From Candidatus Enterococcus stercoripullorum (GTDB lineage: Bacteria > Bacillota > Bacilli > Lactobacillales > Enterococcaceae): 64,000 nucleotides of DNA. This document shows positions 53,279 to 62,486 of the stretch, piece after piece. Numbering within the stretch: the stretch's first letter is position 1; every line of letters starts with the position of its first letter. Where the stretch lies: the NCBI GenBank assembly GCA_019120335.1, contig DWVH01000064.1, forward strand, positions 1-64,000. The letters are read 5' to 3'. The translations under genes were made by a program, and so were the position numbers. The notes beneath the pieces were generated by a model. That model was not told the DNA's origin. It worked only from the letters and a program-made list of their open reading frames with translations, and ran no database searches.

Positions 53279-54529
53279 ATGGAATCAATCAACCAGCGAC
53301 CAGCTGAAAAAGTAAGTAACAATTATTGGAAAAAAGTTGTTGCCATTTTCTTTGTGGGTTGGATCTTAATGTATGCCACAAGAACGATCTTCAATCCAAT
53401 TATGGGTGTGATCGGAGAACAATTCAATTTAAGCAATACGCAATTAGGATTAGCAAATAGTATCTTCTTCTTGACCTATGCCATCGCCCAAATTCCTTTT
53501 GGGATCGTTGGGGACAAAATCGGTCGCAAGCTAGTCATTGCCATCGGTTTTGTACTGCTGGCCGTAACCACGTATTTCAGTGGATTAGCTACGAGTTTTG
53601 TCTTGTTCTTAGTCATTCGCGCACTTGCTGGTATTGGTCAAGGTGCGTATTATGGACCTCAATACGCATTATCAACAGAAGCAATTCCAGATAACAAACG
53701 AACCGTTGGGAATGCGATTATCAACAGCGGAATGGCTTTTGGGACTTCTGGCGGGTATCTATTGTCAAGTAAACTTGTTTTGGATAATGGCGATCATTGG
53801 AGTAAACCATTCTTTATCATGGCGATCCCAACATTGATTCTCGGCATCCTGTTTTACACGGTATTGAAAGAGAAAGTCATCCGTCCTGAAGATGAAGAAA
53901 AAGTGGTGAAAGAAGAAGGACCAAAAGAAAAAATCTCTCTCAAACAAATTTTTTCTAATCGTAACTTAGTTGCTGCCTTTATCTTATGTTTTACTAGCAT
54001 TTATGCAAATTTCGTTATCATTACGTGGTTACCACAATTTTTGATCGCAGAACGTGGATTTGAAGGAGCAAGTGTTGGCTTTATTGCTTCTCTCGTCCCA
54101 TGGGCTTCCATTCCTGGTGCCTTGATATTTGCACGTTTGAACGACAAAACAGGAGCAACGAAAAAACTGGTGTATTTCTTGGTACCCCTTGCGACACTTT
54201 CTGTTTTTGCGATCGCCTTTGTTACAGATCGCACGATATTGATTGCTGTGTTGATTTTATATGGATTGACAGGCAAGCTGGCTCTTGATCCAATCGTGGT
54301 GACCTTTGTAACAAAAAACGCACCAGCCGGAGCATTAGGAACAACGCTTAGTGCCTATAATTTCATCGGGATGTCTGGTTCGATCCTCGCGCCTTATGTC
54401 ACTGGATTTTTAGCAGATTCATTAGGAGCAATGCAAGTCGGTTTTTACTTATCATGTGTGTTGCTGCTGATTGGACTAGGAATATTTGCCGTATTAGCAA
54501 AGGAAAATGAGAAGGGGACAGTAAAATGA
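53279..54529 (+). CDS. MFS transporter
   Basis: This 416-residue carrier has 12 helices and the MFS motif GIVGDKIGRKLV after helix 2. The RALAGIGQGAYYGPQYAL segment and size fit the anion:cation symporter/OPA-like group. It lies between allH and the carbamate kinase gene, whose ATG overlaps its stop (ATGA). By context it imports the carbamoylated substrate (for example oxalurate) or exports a product such as oxamate. Confidence 0.85.
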   Translation: MESINQRPAEKVSNNYWKKVVAIFFVGWILMYATRTIFNPIMGVIGEQFNLSNTQLGLANSIFFLTYAIAQIPFGIVGDKIGRKLVIAIGFVLLAVTTYFSGLATSFVLFLVIRALAGIGQGAYYGPQYALSTEAIPDNKRTVGNAIINSGMAFGTSGGYLLSSKLVLDNGDHWSKPFFIMAIPTLILGILFYTVLKEKVIRPEDEEKVVKEEGPKEKISLKQIFSNRNLVAAFILCFTSIYANFVIITWLPQFLIAERGFEGASVGFIASLVPWASIPGALIFARLNDKTGATKKLVYFLVPLATLSVFAIAFVTDRTILIAVLILYGLTGKLALDPIVVTFVTKNAPAGALGTTLSAYNFIGMSGSILAPYVTGFLADSLGAMQVGFYLSCVLLLIGLGIFAVLAKENEKGTVK

Positions 54530-55458
54530 GTTTAAATGTGATCGCATTAGGCGGAAATGCCATTTTGGATAAAGACCCTAGTGATAGTGGACAAAAATCA
54601 GTAGTTGCTCAAGCAGCCAAATACATTGCTGATTTCGTTGAAAAAGGCGAACAAGTGATTTTATGTCACGGAAATGGGCCTCAAGTCGGTAATTTGCTGC
54701 TTCAGCAAAAAGCCGGCGAAGGCGAAAAAAATCCCCAACTGAAATTGGATACCTGTGTTGCGATGACGCAAGGAAGTATCGGCTACTGGCTGCAACATGC
54801 ACTAACCAATGAATTTGCCCAACGAGGTGTGCCGCAATCCGTGATTTCTTTAGTCACACAAGTCAGAGTGGATAAAAACGATCCTTCTTTCCAGAAACCA
54901 TCGAAACCGATTGGTCCTTTTTATGATAAAGAAGAAGCGGAAGCAGCGATGGCCAAAACTGGGGGTGTTTATCAAGAAGATGCCGGCCGAGGCTACCGAA
55001 AAGTAGTTCCTTCTCCGATGCCACAAGAAATCGTAGAAAAAGACGTGATCAAGACCCTAGTCGATGCCGGGGTAATCACGATTTGTGCTGGAGGTGGTGG
55101 GGTACCTGTTTATCAGGAAAATCAGTATTATGTTGGCGTGGAAGCAGTCAATGACAAAGATTTTGCAGCCAAGGTTTTGGCAGACAATGTCCAAGCAGAC
55201 CGTCTGATTATTTTAACCGGGGTTGATAATATCTACATTAACTATAATCAGCCAGACCAACAAGCTCTCAAAGAAATCACTGTCGCTCAAGCAGAACAGT
55301 ATATTGAAGAAGGACACTTTGCTGCTGGCAGTATGTTACCGAAAATCCAGGCAGCCATCGGCTTTGTAAACGAGGATGCGTCAAGGACAGCGATCATTAC
55401 CTCAATTGAAAATTTAGCTGTACTTGATCAACAGGTAGGGACTATACTCCGCAAATAA
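54526..55458 (+). CDS. Carbamate kinase
   Basis: This 310-residue kinase has the family motifs IALGGNAIL, CHGNGPQVGNLLLQ, GAGGGGVPV-like ICAGGGGVPV and AAGSMLPKIQAA. It transfers phosphate from carbamoyl phosphate to ADP and so makes ATP, CO2 and ammonia. It overlaps the MFS gene by four bases. In E. coli the equivalent AllK (YbcF) works with AllFGH. It could also use carbamoyl phosphate made by the ornithine carbamoyltransferase at 26.5 kb. Confidence 0.93.
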   Translation: MSLNVIALGGNAILDKDPSDSGQKSVVAQAAKYIADFVEKGEQVILCHGNGPQVGNLLLQQKAGEGEKNPQLKLDTCVAMTQGSIGYWLQHALTNEFAQRGVPQSVISLVTQVRVDKNDPSFQKPSKPIGPFYDKEEAEAAMAKTGGVYQEDAGRGYRKVVPSPMPQEIVEKDVIKTLVDAGVITICAGGGGVPVYQENQYYVGVEAVNDKDFAAKVLADNVQADRLIILTGVDNIYINYNQPDQQALKEITVAQAEQYIEEGHFAAGSMLPKIQAAIGFVNEDASRTAIITSIENLAVLDQQVGTILRK

Positions 55459-55471
55459 AGAGGGGATCAAG

Positions 55472-56689
55472 ATGAAAATAAAAAAAGTACCAATGGTCAC
55501 ACAAATCGTTATTGCTGTTTTGTTGGGGATCGTTTTTGGATTGATGTTTTCACAAGCGGGCGTTCACTTAAAAATCGTTGGCGATATTTTTCTACGGCTC
55601 ATGCAAATGGCAATACCGGTATTGATCTTAGGGCAAATCATTCAGGCTGTTGGGGGCATTGCCCCCAAAGAATTGACACGGTTAGGTGGGAAAACAATCG
55701 CGGTCTTCGGAATTTCCTCCTTACTTGCCGCGGCTTGGGGTGTCGCAATGGCAGTTTTCTTTACTCCTGGTAAAGGGATCGATTTTTCACAAACCGCTGC
55801 TGATACTGTCCAAGCGCAAGAAATCTCACCATCGGAGACACTGATCAATTTTATTCCTACCAATATTTTCGATGCCTTGTCAAAAGGAGCGATCATTCAG
55901 ATCATCGTTTTTGCCATGTTTTTTGGGATTGCTTTAAATCGTTTTTTGCAAAAGAATCCGCAGTCGCAATTATTAACAATCATTGTTGACTTGAATGAAG
56001 TCGTGCTGACGATCATTCGCTATGTCATGATTTTAGCGCCAATCGGGATCTTTGCGCTGATTGCTTCAACGATCAGTTCTTTGGGGTTACAGATCATTTT
56101 ACCTCTAGGAAAGTATCTTCTAATCTATGGGTTAGCCACACTGACGTTTCTTGCCTTATGGATTGTTACTTTGATGATCTATTGTCGCGTCAATCCATGG
56201 CGCTTGATCCAAAATATGAAAAATATGACCATTATGGCATTAGCGACTACCTCGTCTGCCATCACATTACCGGTCGCTATGGAAGAAGCACAACATAAGC
56301 TGGGATTAAGCAGCCGTATCACAAATCTAGCCTTACCACTAGGAATGTCTTTAAATAGTAATGGTTCTGCGATGCATATGGCGATCACAGTGATGACGAT
56401 TGCCCAGATGTATCAAATGCCTTTTGATTTGATCCGAATGATTACAGTGGCTGTCACCGCAACATTCGTGTCCTTGGCGAATGCGGTTGTTCCGGGAGCT
56501 GGCCTCGTTTCACTGGCGATTGTCGTCCCTCAATTAGGACTCCCAATCGAGAGTATCGCGATTTTTGCTGGTGTAGAATGGTTTGTCGGCATACTGCGAA
56601 CGATTTTGAATGTCAATTCAGATGTTTATTCTGCGATGATTATTGCGAAATCCGCAGATGAATTGGACTATCATATATTTAATCAATAA
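55472..56689 (+). CDS. Dicarboxylate/amino acid:cation symporter (DAACS)
   Basis: This 405-residue glutamate-transporter-like protein has eight helices and two re-entrant loops. The serine-rich loop TTSSAITLPVAMEEA and SLNSNGSAMHMAITVMTIAQ (NMDG-type motif as LNSNGSAM) are visible. It moves carboxylates with Na+ or H+. In this operon an oxamate- or oxalurate-like monocarboxylate is a plausible substrate. It is the last gene and is followed by a strong terminator. Confidence 0.85.
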   Translation: MKIKKVPMVTQIVIAVLLGIVFGLMFSQAGVHLKIVGDIFLRLMQMAIPVLILGQIIQAVGGIAPKELTRLGGKTIAVFGISSLLAAAWGVAMAVFFTPGKGIDFSQTAADTVQAQEISPSETLINFIPTNIFDALSKGAIIQIIVFAMFFGIALNRFLQKNPQSQLLTIIVDLNEVVLTIIRYVMILAPIGIFALIASTISSLGLQIILPLGKYLLIYGLATLTFLALWIVTLMIYCRVNPWRLIQNMKNMTIMALATTSSAITLPVAMEEAQHKLGLSSRITNLALPLGMSLNSNGSAMHMAITVMTIAQMYQMPFDLIRMITVAVTATFVSLANAVVPGAGLVSLAIVVPQLGLPIESIAIFAGVEWFVGILRTILNVNSDVYSAMIIAKSADELDYHIFNQ

Positions 56690-56692
56690 GAG

Positions 56693-56736
56693 AAAGGAGA
56701 AGTCGCTGTTGTCACTATCAGGTACTTCTCCTTTAT
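56693..56736 (+). terminator. Terminator of the allFG operon
   Basis: AAAGGAGAAGT (56693-56703) pairs perfectly with ACTTCTCCTTT (56724-56734). Confidence 0.8.
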
Positions 56737-56884
56737 TGTTAAAGCATAGTGGTGTAAAGTCAAGAAAATTTTTAATTTAATTTTTACGATAAAACCACAT
56801 TGATGCGCACTTAAATAAGCCTAGTGAAATAAAACGTTTTCACCGGGTTCTTACCAAGAAAGATGCATCTAGAATCATGTTATT

Positions 56885-57303
56885 CTAACTCTCCACGCTC
56901 CTTGGTGACGTATAGAGTTGATGGTTACGTAGCAGCGTATCCACCAGACGCACAAATTTTCTTGCAGTTAAGACGATAGCACGTTTATGTTGGTGTTTAG
57001 GTGTTTCTTGATACTTCTTACGATAAAATTCATTATATTCAGGGAGATGTCTTCTTACAGAATTGGCGGCTTCAATTAAGTAATAGCGAAGATACCTATT
57101 TCCCGTTTTGTAAGTGGTGTGTTTTCAGATTTATTATTACCAGATTCACTTTTTTTCCAATGTAATCCAGCGTATTTTGCTAGTTTTGCTTGATTTTCAA
57201 AGCGTTCTATTTGTCCAATTTCAGTGATTAATCCCGCGGCGTAGACAGGACCGACACCAGAAATACTCGTTAGACCCTGAAAAATAAGTTTCGTTGGCTT
57301 TTT
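56885..57303 (-). mobile_element. IS110-family transposase remnant
   Basis: On the minus strand, codons before 57303 give PTKLIFQGLTSISGVG, then AKYAGLHWKKSESG, the Transposase_20 region of IS110 enzymes. After ENTPLTK one base is missing (near 57106), and the frame continues as TGNRYLRYYLIEAANSVRR and on to a stop at 56885. The N-terminal RuvC-like part is absent. The fragment abuts the zwf stop codon. It is inactive. Confidence 0.82.
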
Positions 57304-57316
57304 TTTTTGGATTTCT

Positions 57317-58843
57317 TTATGATAGTTCGCCGTGTTCGCGATACCAATGATCAGGTTGCCATACCCAGTTAAAGCCATCTTCTTGAAGTAAGTGGAAAGC
57401 TTCATCTGGTCCCATTGTTCCAGCCGCATAAGTTGGAATAGGAGAAGTGGTATCGGCATCCCAAGCTTGACGAATTTGATCCACAATTTTCCAAGATTGG
57501 GCCACCTCATGCCAGTGTGTAAAGTTAGTTCCATCACCACTTAAACAATCTAGAATGAGTTTTTCATAGGCTTCTGGTGTATTAGCGATAATTTCCGCAC
57601 TGTTACGATAGTCAAGTTTAACTGGCAATAGATTGAAATTAGGGCCGACTTCTTTCCCATTTAATGAAAGTGAGAAGCCTTCAGTTGGTTGGATATAGAT
57701 GGTTAAGACATTTGGTTCTGGTTTTTGGACATTTTGTTCTTCTTCATCAAAGGAATGATTGAAGAGATTAATTGGTACAGATTTAAAAACAATATTAATG
57801 CGTGTGCCTTTTTCGGTCATACGTTTACCGGTACGAATATAAAATGGTACGCCAGACCAACGGAAATTATCGATGAACAAACGACCAGCGACAAAGGTTT
57901 CTGTACGCGATTCAGGATTGACTTGATCTTCTTCTTTATAGCCTTTATACGTACGACCAGAAATTTTTCCTTGTACATATTGTGCGCGGACAAAGTTTTT
58001 CGCTACTTCTTCAGCATCGTACATACGAATTGCACGTAAAGCTTTGATTTTTTCATTGCGGATTTCTTCTTCATTAAAAGCAGCTGGTGGATCCATTGCA
58101 AGTAAGGCTAAGACTTGGAAAATGTGGTTTTGGACCATGTCTTTTAAGGCCCCGCTTTGATCATAATAGCCTGCGCGTTCTTCCACTCCGAGATTTTCTG
58201 CTAGGTTAATTTGGACATTGTCAATGTAACGATTATTCCATACTGCTTCGAATAAAGAGTTAGCAAACCGCACCGCAGAGATACTTTGAATCATTTCTTT
58301 CCCTAAATAATGATCAATACGATAAATTTCTGATTCATCAAAGACTTCATTAATTTCATTATTTAATTTTTCAGCTGTTTGATAGTCCGTACCAAATGGC
58401 TTTTCGATGATGACGCGATGATAACCATTTGATTCAAGTAAACCTTGTGATTGTAAATGATGCACAATTGTACCAAATAGACTAGGAGACATCGCCAAGT
58501 AAAATAGACGATTACCAGTTAATTCATATTCTTCATCTAATTGATTGGCTAAATTCTTTAAAGTATCATAGTGATTAGTATCATTGACGTCATGTGATTG
58601 ATAATAAAAATGGCTCGCAAAGGCCGCCGCTTGTTGTTCGCTTGAAGTCAAATTAGCAACAGACGACATCACTACTTCACGATAAGTTTCATTAGACCAT
58701 GGGCGACGTGCGGTTCCAATGACAGCGAAACTTTCTTTTAATTGCCCTTTTTGGTATAACCGAAATAATGAAGGGTAAAGTTTACGTTGCGCTAAATCTC
58801 CTGTGCCTCCAAAGATAGTGATCAAAACCTTTTTTTCTTTCAT
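57317..58843 (-). CDS. zwf: Glucose-6-phosphate 1-dehydrogenase
   Basis: This 508-residue enzyme has an N-terminal NAD(P) site IFGGTGDLAQRKL and the active-site RIDHYLGKE with catalytic His. It converts glucose 6-phosphate to 6-phosphogluconolactone and starts the pentose phosphate pathway. GAGGAG with eight bases spacing supports ATG 58843; ATG 58852 overlaps the upstream stop. It follows an iron/manganese regulator gene with no gap. Its native terminator seems lost, as the IS110 scar begins 13 bases after the stop. Confidence 0.95.
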   Translation of the reverse strand: MKEKKVLITIFGGTGDLAQRKLYPSLFRLYQKGQLKESFAVIGTARRPWSNETYREVVMSSVANLTSSEQQAAAFASHFYYQSHDVNDTNHYDTLKNLANQLDEEYELTGNRLFYLAMSPSLFGTIVHHLQSQGLLESNGYHRVIIEKPFGTDYQTAEKLNNEINEVFDESEIYRIDHYLGKEMIQSISAVRFANSLFEAVWNNRYIDNVQINLAENLGVEERAGYYDQSGALKDMVQNHIFQVLALLAMDPPAAFNEEEIRNEKIKALRAIRMYDAEEVAKNFVRAQYVQGKISGRTYKGYKEEDQVNPESRTETFVAGRLFIDNFRWSGVPFYIRTGKRMTEKGTRINIVFKSVPINLFNHSFDEEEQNVQKPEPNVLTIYIQPTEGFSLSLNGKEVGPNFNLLPVKLDYRNSAEIIANTPEAYEKLILDCLSGDGTNFTHWHEVAQSWKIVDQIRQAWDADTTSPIPTYAAGTMGPDEAFHLLQEDGFNWVWQPDHWYREHGELS

Positions 58844-58848
58844 ATTTT

Positions 58849-59505
58849 TCACTCCTCGTTTAGTAAATCGACAAATATTGTACTTGCAGCTTTAAAACTA
58901 ACTGCGATTGTTTTTTCTTGATTTTGTATGGTGATTGGTCCTTCATAATCTGCAATTTCGATAATTGTATAATTTTCTTGTAATTTTAAATCAAGTGAGA
59001 CCAAATAATCAAGTAATTCTTTTTCATCTAAAACACGGGCAATTCTAATAAAACTACCTACTGGATAATCCGCTAAAGTTTGGCGTTTCTTTTCAGAGAT
59101 AATGCCATTTTCTTTAGGAATTCTCCCTCCATGTGGACAATAATCAGGAAAATTCATAAAAGCTTCTAGTTTATTAGCTAGCTTATCTGAAGTGACATGT
59201 TCTAAAACTTCTGCATCATCATGGACATCATTCCATGAATATTGTAAATACTCAACTAAAAAGACTTCCCATAGGCGATGGCGGCGCATTAAAGAACTTG
59301 CAGTCTGTGATCCTTGTTCAGTTAATTGCACTCCTTGATAGGGAAAGTGAAGTACCAAATCTTCTTTTTCTAATTTGGAGATCATTTCACTTACAGAAGC
59401 AGCGGATACCCCAAGGCCAGCGACAATTTGTTTGTTTGAAATCTTTTTTTCATGACCACCTAGCTCTAAAATAAGCTTTAAGTAGTCTTCACGATTAGGA
59501 GTCAA
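58849..59505 (-). CDS. DtxR/MntR-family metal-dependent regulator
   Basis: This 218-residue regulator (TTG start at 59505 behind AAAGGAGGG) has an N-terminal winged helix (NKQIVAGLGVSAASVSEMISKL), a metal-binding dimerisation domain (RHRLWEVFLVEYL, HDDAEVLEHVT, CPHGG) and a C-terminal FeoA/SH3-like domain. It resembles EfaR/SloR/ScaR, Mn-dependent repressors of manganese uptake. It is the first gene of a transcript with zwf. Confidence 0.88.
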   Translation of the reverse strand: MTPNREDYLKLILELGGHEKKISNKQIVAGLGVSAASVSEMISKLEKEDLVLHFPYQGVQLTEQGSQTASSLMRRHRLWEVFLVEYLQYSWNDVHDDAEVLEHVTSDKLANKLEAFMNFPDYCPHGGRIPKENGIISEKKRQTLADYPVGSFIRIARVLDEKELLDYLVSLDLKLQENYTIIEIADYEGPITIQNQEKTIAVSFKAASTIFVDLLNEE

Positions 59506-59584
59506 AAAAAATCCCTCCTTTATGGTTATGTATTTAATTTTACCACGCATTTGTTAAAAAAGCTAATATTGTTATACTTTGTTA

Positions 59585-59618
59585 AAAAAATGAATCAGGC
59601 ATGGGATTTGCCTGATTC
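59585..59618 (-). terminator. Terminator of the aminopeptidase gene
   Basis: GAATCAGGC pairs with GCCTGATTC; read on the minus strand it is followed by ATTTTTTT. Confidence 0.75.
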
Positions 59619-59702
59619 TATAATTATCTGAATATTATTTTTGTTAGACGTGTCAGTTTAACGCTTTTTTTCGATTGCAACTGACCGACCCGGCTCACAA
59701 CC

Positions 59703-60947
59703 TTATGCCCAATCTCCGTTTCTGAAGACTGGTACGTGGGTGCCGTCTGCTTTGATGCCGTCGATATTCATTTTATCTGAACCGACCATAAAATCTACGT
59801 GGGTCGTGCTGCGGTTTAAGCCTGCTGCAGCTAATTCTTCTTCGGTCATTTCGGTACCACCTTCTAAGCTAAAGGCATATGCAGAACCAAATGCTAGGTG
59901 GTTTGAGGCATTTTCATCAAATAAAGTATTGAAGAAGATAATGCCTGATTGGGAAATAGGTGATGGATCAGGAACTAAAGCCACTTCACCTAAATGTTTT
60001 GCTCCTTCATCAGTTGCAAGTAATTCAGCGAGCACATCTTGACCTTTATCAGCTTTGAAATCAACAACTTTACCATCTTTGAATGTAAAGTGCATGCCTT
60101 CAATAATATTTCCGGAATAACTTAATGGTTTTGTTGAAGCAACGGTACCATTGACATTACGGCTATCAGGGGCGGTGAATACTTCTTCTGTAGGCATGTT
60201 TGCCATAAAGAATTCGCCACGACTGTTATGACTACTTGCGGCTTCCCAATGATGTCCTTTAGGTAAACCGATTGTTAAGTCTGTGCCTGGAGCGTTATAG
60301 TGAAGTGCAACAAATTGTTCTTCATTTAACCATTTGGCCTTTTCTAATAAATTAGCGTCATGTTCTTTCCAAGCTTGTACTGGGTCATCTGCATAAATAC
60401 GTGTTGTTTTAAAGATTTGATCCCATAGTGCATCGACTGCTTCTTCTTCATTTAATTCAGGGAAAACAGTTTTGGCCCAAGCAGGACTAGCGGCAGCGAC
60501 CACTGTCCAGCTATATTTATTTGCTTGTAAGGCTTGCATTAATGGCGCAAAAGCAACATTGTTTGCTTTACTGAAGGTTGCTAAACGTTTGCCATCGACA
60601 CCCGCTAAAGCACCTGGGTCATTTGATACTAGACTAATACGACTAGCTCCTTTTTCTAACCAGTCATTTGCTTCTTCAATTTTATATTGAGGAACTGTTG
60701 AAATGCGATCATCTGCAGCATGTAACATAAATTCTTTACTAATGACATCATCGGACCATTGCATTAAGACTTCAGCTGCGCCTAATTCGTAAGCTTTTTT
60801 TACGATTAAGCGAGCAAGAGGTGCTTGATCAACTGCAGCCCGTAACACAACTGTATGCCCTTTTTGCACGTTCACGCCAATTTCAACAATTAATTGGGCG
60901 TATTTTTCTAATAATTCTTCAAAATTTGGTAAAGTCATTTTTTTCAC
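59703..60947 (-). CDS. Aminopeptidase, M29 family (PepS/AmpS)
   Basis: This 414-residue thermophilic-type aminopeptidase has the M29 metal ligand pattern: an early Glu in EGMHFTFKDG, then EVALVPDPSPIS, NHLAFGSAY and HVDFMVGSDKMNIDG. It removes N-terminal residues from peptides in the cytoplasm with cobalt, zinc or magnesium. Length and architecture are normal. It is monocistronic, diverging from a TetR-type gene. Confidence 0.92.
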   Translation of the reverse strand: MKKMTLPNFEELLEKYAQLIVEIGVNVQKGHTVVLRAAVDQAPLARLIVKKAYELGAAEVLMQWSDDVISKEFMLHAADDRISTVPQYKIEEANDWLEKGASRISLVSNDPGALAGVDGKRLATFSKANNVAFAPLMQALQANKYSWTVVAAASPAWAKTVFPELNEEEAVDALWDQIFKTTRIYADDPVQAWKEHDANLLEKAKWLNEEQFVALHYNAPGTDLTIGLPKGHHWEAASSHNSRGEFFMANMPTEEVFTAPDSRNVNGTVASTKPLSYSGNIIEGMHFTFKDGKVVDFKADKGQDVLAELLATDEGAKHLGEVALVPDPSPISQSGIIFFNTLFDENASNHLAFGSAYAFSLEGGTEMTEEELAAAGLNRSTTHVDFMVGSDKMNIDGIKADGTHVPVFRNGDWA

Positions 60948-61266
60948 CTCATATAAATATTGTTCGTTTTTTATGATAGCATAGATTTTTAATAAAGAAT
61001 AGAAGAAAGTTTAGAAGCGAATAATAAGTAGCTAAGAAACAAAAGTAAATTATATTAGTTATATAGCTATTTTTGTCAGAATTTTAAAATGTTTTACTTA
61101 ATTATATTAGGCTAATGTTAAACAAAATGTAAAATAAGTATGATTATATAAAATGATAAAATATTTAATGATATTGTGAAATTAGATATTGTACAAAGTT
61201 AAAAAACAGTCTAAAATAAATATAGGATGTTTTGGAAGCGGTTCATAGAAATAGGAGGGATAGGAA
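60948..61266. other. AT-rich divergent intergenic region
   Basis: About 320 bases hold no gene. On the plus strand a promoter for the TetR-type gene is visible: TTGTAC (61189-61194), 17 bases, TAAAAT (61212-61217), and AGGAGGG (61254-61260) precedes the start. I see no clear palindrome. A minus-strand promoter for the aminopeptidase gene is expected but no strong boxes stand out. Confidence 0.5.
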
Positions 61267-61866
61267 ATGGCTCGTAAAAAAACAATAACCAAAGATCAAA
61301 TTTTAAAAGCAACTTATGAACTTGTCGCAAAAGAAGGATTGTCAAAATTTACTGCACGCAATATTGCGGCGAAGATGAAATGCTCAACTCAACCAATTTA
61401 CTTAGAATTTAAAAACATGGATGATTTACGTTCAGCATTAATTCAAAAGATTTTTGATCATTTGGGAGAAGATGTACTACCAAAAGTACAGACGGGAAAT
61501 CCATTGATTGATTTTTGTTTGAATTATATTGATTTTGCAACAAAAGAAAATCATCTATATCGTGCATTATTTATTGTTGGACATGGTGGTGAGCCTGTTT
61601 TACAAGGATTTTCGTTTGATTATTTCAAAAATTCGGTTATTAAAGATACTGATTATGAAAAATTACCAGAAAAAGAAATTGAAAATCTTTTTGTGAATTT
61701 ATTAGTGATGGCAAGTGGCGTTTCTTCATTAATGTATTCTGGGGTTATTGCACCTAATAGTCAACAAATTACTGACATCTTAAATGAAGTATTAAAGGCG
61801 GTGCAGGAGAGGCAAACTACTTACGATTTAAATTTTATCGCCCCACATCATCCAAGTGAAGCATAA
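61267..61866 (+). CDS. TetR/AcrR-family transcriptional regulator
   Basis: This 199-residue regulator has a TetR helix-turn-helix (KFTARNIAAKMKCSTQPIYLEFKNMDDLR) and a C-terminal domain of the TetR_C type. It lies alone between divergent pepS and a convergent flavodoxin gene. Targets are unknown. Confidence 0.85.
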   Translation: MARKKTITKDQILKATYELVAKEGLSKFTARNIAAKMKCSTQPIYLEFKNMDDLRSALIQKIFDHLGEDVLPKVQTGNPLIDFCLNYIDFATKENHLYRALFIVGHGGEPVLQGFSFDYFKNSVIKDTDYEKLPEKEIENLFVNLLVMASGVSSLMYSGVIAPNSQQITDILNEVLKAVQERQTTYDLNFIAPHHPSEA

Positions 61867-61871
61867 AAAAT

Positions 61872-61909
61872 AAGCATTCAACCTGATTTGTAGGGTTGAA
61901 TGCTTTTTT
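61872..61909. terminator. Terminator between TetR and flavodoxin genes
   Basis: AAGCATTCAACC (61872-61883) pairs with GGGTTGAATGCTT, followed by T; it can serve both strands. Confidence 0.8.
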
Positions 61910-61911
61910 AT

Positions 61912-62364
61912 CTAGGCATTTTCTTCAACTGATTTAGCTAACTGTTTTGCAAATTCTTCTAAGCGATCAATATCTTCGTCTTCAGCGTTTAATTCAACTT
62001 TCACACTGTCAGCTCCTTTAATTGCACCAGTTTTTAAGAAAGCTTGTTCGAAATCATCCACGGATTTACAGAAATAATCATAGAATGTATCGCCGGAACC
62101 ACAAACACCAAAGACTTTACCAGATAAGTCCATTTCTAGTAAATCATCATAAAGATCGACAATTTCATCTGGTAGATCGCCATCGCCATAAGTATAAGTG
62201 GCCACAATACATAGGTCAGCATCTTCAAAATCACTTGCTGAAACATTTGAGCATTCTTCAATTTCAACATCGAAATCTAAATCTTCTAAACTTTCTGCAA
62301 CAATATCGGCAATTTCTTCTGTATTTCCTGTCAAACTAGCATAAAAAATTTTTGCTAAAGGCAT
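61912..62364 (-). CDS. Flavodoxin
   Basis: This 150-residue acidic protein has the FMN phosphate loop SLTGNTEEIA at the N-terminus, TYTYGDGDLPDE and CGSGDTFYDYFC around the isoalloxazine ring. It is a short-chain low-potential electron carrier that can replace ferredoxin. GGAG with eight bases spacing supports ATG 62364; an upstream ATG at 62373 is less likely. The electron donor and acceptor are not evident here. Confidence 0.9.
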   Translation of the reverse strand: MPLAKIFYASLTGNTEEIADIVAESLEDLDFDVEIEECSNVSASDFEDADLCIVATYTYGDGDLPDEIVDLYDDLLEMDLSGKVFGVCGSGDTFYDYFCKSVDDFEQAFLKTGAIKGADSVKVELNAEDEDIDRLEEFAKQLAKSVEENA

Positions 62365-62486
62365 AATCTTCACTCCTAAAATGTATTTTCATGCAAGAAA
62401 ATATCATACTTTCATACAAAAAAAGCGTATAACAACCTACTCAAAAAGTCAATTAGTTTCTACTTATGAGTATTTTCTAACTCTGT

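Noticed and set aside
57076-57540. A 154-residue minus-strand frame spanning the zwf end and the IS110 remnant
   Set aside because: Its first half is zwf read in another frame and its second half is the transposase remnant; it is an accident of the junction, not a gene.
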